A DNA stretch of 64,000 nt from CAWCWN01 sp963799245. Its GTDB lineage: Bacteria; Chloroflexota; Ktedonobacteria; Ktedonobacterales; Ktedonobacteraceae. Shown here piece after piece: positions 63,224 to 64,000 of the stretch. The first letter of the stretch is position 1. Each line of letters begins with the position of its first letter. Both the position numbers and the translations under genes were made by a program. The DNA lies in NCBI GenBank assembly GCA_963799245.1, contig CAWCWN010000003.1, positions 1,798,001 through 1,862,000 on the forward strand. The letters are read 5' to 3'. Below the pieces are notes generated by a model, which was given only the letters and a program-made list of their open reading frames with translations, searched no databases and had not been told where the DNA came from.

Positions 63224-63523
63224 CTAGCCTCGTAATATATTCATGTCGTCAACATCGATATCTCGGCGCGTGCGGAAGATGGAGACGATAATAGCCAGGC
63301 CGACAACTACCTCAGCGGCAGCGACTGTCAGTACGAGAAAGACAAACATCTGCCCATCTGCCGAGTCGAGGAAGCTGGAGATGGCCACAAACGAGAGATT
63401 GACTGCATTTAACATCAATTCAATTGACATAAAGATAATGAGCGGATTGCGCCGGATAAGCACGCCGACGACGCCAAGCGTAAAAATAAGAGCGCTCACA
63501 ATTAAATATGCTGATAACGGCAC
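63224..63523 (-). CDS. nuoK: NADH-quinone oxidoreductase subunit K
   Basis: NuoK, a small three-helix membrane subunit, 99 residues from the GTG at 63523, which follows GGAG. PLSAYLIVSALIFTLGVVGVLIRRNPLIIFMSIELMLNAVNLSFVAIS includes the conserved glutamate in SIELMLNAVNL, part of the proton path. VFLVLTVAAAEVVVGLAIIVSIFRTR follows. Unlike its neighbours it reads through without a break. Confidence 0.94.
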   Translation of the reverse strand: MPLSAYLIVSALIFTLGVVGVLIRRNPLIIFMSIELMLNAVNLSFVAISSFLDSADGQMFVFLVLTVAAAEVVVGLAIIVSIFRTRRDIDVDDMNILRG

Positions 63524-63543
63524 ATGGCATATATTTCTCCTCC

Positions 63544-64000
63544 CTACGTCCGTTTGCTTCCCCCAGTACCATTGCTCCCAGGATGGCAACAACAATCAGC
63601 AGGCTTGTTACCTCAAAGGGAAAGACAAAGCCATGGAAGAGGGCCAGGCCAAAGGCCTCGGCATTGCCCTGTGTAGTAACGACATGCGAGAGACTATTCG
63701 AGCTCCCGTGGCTGTGGGCAGCCGGATCAATCGGCGGTTCCCGTAAAGAGCAGGTAGCTCAACGCGCCAACGAGTACCAGGCCCAGGATCACCGGCCACC
63801 CAGCGCTGCCAGGGAATGCGATCCTCCAGGCGGGTATCGCTCGCTTCCGAGGCAAGCATAGTGACCACAAAGAGGAAAGGACCATAATGGCGCCCGCGTA
63901 GATCAGGACCTGCACACTGGAGATAAACATCGCCCCCAGCTGCAGGTAAAAGAGTGCCAGGAAGAGGAGCGTCAGAATCAGGCTCAGGGCACAGTGGACG
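63544..64000 (-). pseudogene. nuoJ: NADH-quinone oxidoreductase subunit J, broken and cut by the window edge
   Basis: NuoJ, lacking its first 20 to 30 residues because the window ends. ALSLILTLLFLALFYLQLGAMFISSVQVLIYAGAIMVL is the conserved core. Breaks near 63885 (a base missing), 63812 (G-run one longer), 63735 (an extra T) and 63570 (G-run one shorter) restore a normal protein ending VVAILGAMVLGGSKRT and a stop at 63544. Membrane subunit near the quinone site. Confidence 0.75.

Noticed and set aside
1..64000. CRISPR arrays, prophage or integrative elements
   Set aside because: No regularly spaced direct repeats, no integrase, phage structural or conjugation genes; neither tRNA gene is flanked by a partial copy.

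Overview
The window (about 55% G+C, dense genes, short gaps) reads as chromosomal DNA of a Chloroflexota bacterium, most likely of the class Ktedonobacteria. This is inferred from gene content and protein style: a zinc-ribbon/BACON-repeat surface protein, ECF sigma factors paired with membrane partner proteins, a Ser/Thr kinase with an extracellular sensor, a bacterial translin, an R3H-type SpoIIIAA-like ATPase, and an HrcA/CIRCE-controlled groESL operon. No phage, plasmid or CRISPR signal was seen. The only clear mobile element is an IS630-family insertion sequence at 49.2-50.2 kb.

Layout. 0-9.4 kb: end of one gene, a Nudix hydrolase, RNase Y (rny), a PHP phosphoesterase, biotin carboxylase (accC), a small zinc-ribbon protein beside a palindromic operator, the rpmI-rplT-spoU operon, and scpB overlapping a nuclease IV gene. 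9.4-18.8 kb: a 1159-residue membrane surface protein, a MazF-type toxin-antitoxin pair, pdxS-pdxT (vitamin B6), a GNAT-like protein and an R3H ATPase closed by a strong terminator. 18.8-24.4 kb: tRNA-Val and tRNA-Leu, a histidine kinase/response regulator pair, a DUF2795 protein, an ADP-ribose-type Nudix enzyme, a crotonase and TlyA. 24.5-35.1 kb: a membrane sulfite-oxidase-like molybdoenzyme, an ECF sigma factor with a ZAS-type anti-sigma, an epoxide-hydrolase-like enzyme, sdhCDAB, a structured intergenic element, then a second ECF sigma factor with a Rieske protein carrying a cytoplasmic anti-sigma-like domain and a YtkA/FixH-like protein. 35.1-45.8 kb: hemE-hemH, a receptor-type Ser/Thr kinase, a possible small RNA, translin, menA, a protein with eight 11-residue repeats, and several unassigned small proteins. 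45.8-50.6 kb: hsp20 and lon, both broken by single-base indels, the IS630 element, and a remnant of an M20-family amidohydrolase. 50.8-59.7 kb: a cupredoxin-like lipoprotein, radC, a PcrA/UvrD helicase, groES-groEL and nuoN. 59.7-64.0 kb: nuoM, nuoL and nuoJ with many frame breaks, around an intact nuoK.

How the genes fit together. Much of the window serves aerobic respiration: succinate dehydrogenase, complex I subunits N-M-L-K-J, menaquinone prenylation (MenA), haem synthesis (HemE, HemH), a Rieske protein and a cupredoxin-like lipoprotein. A second theme is envelope signalling: two ECF/partner pairs, one two-component system and one receptor kinase. A third is protein and RNA quality control: GroESL, Hsp20, Lon and RNase Y.

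The most interesting observations are the ECF/Rieske pair, which could be a redox-sensing anti-sigma; two structured intergenic elements (32.87-32.95 kb and 39.35-39.54 kb); a 21-bp operator palindrome at 5.66 kb; and the frame breaks in two blocks, which look either like local sequence error or very young gene decay. All gene names rest on reading motifs and family resemblance, not on database searches.
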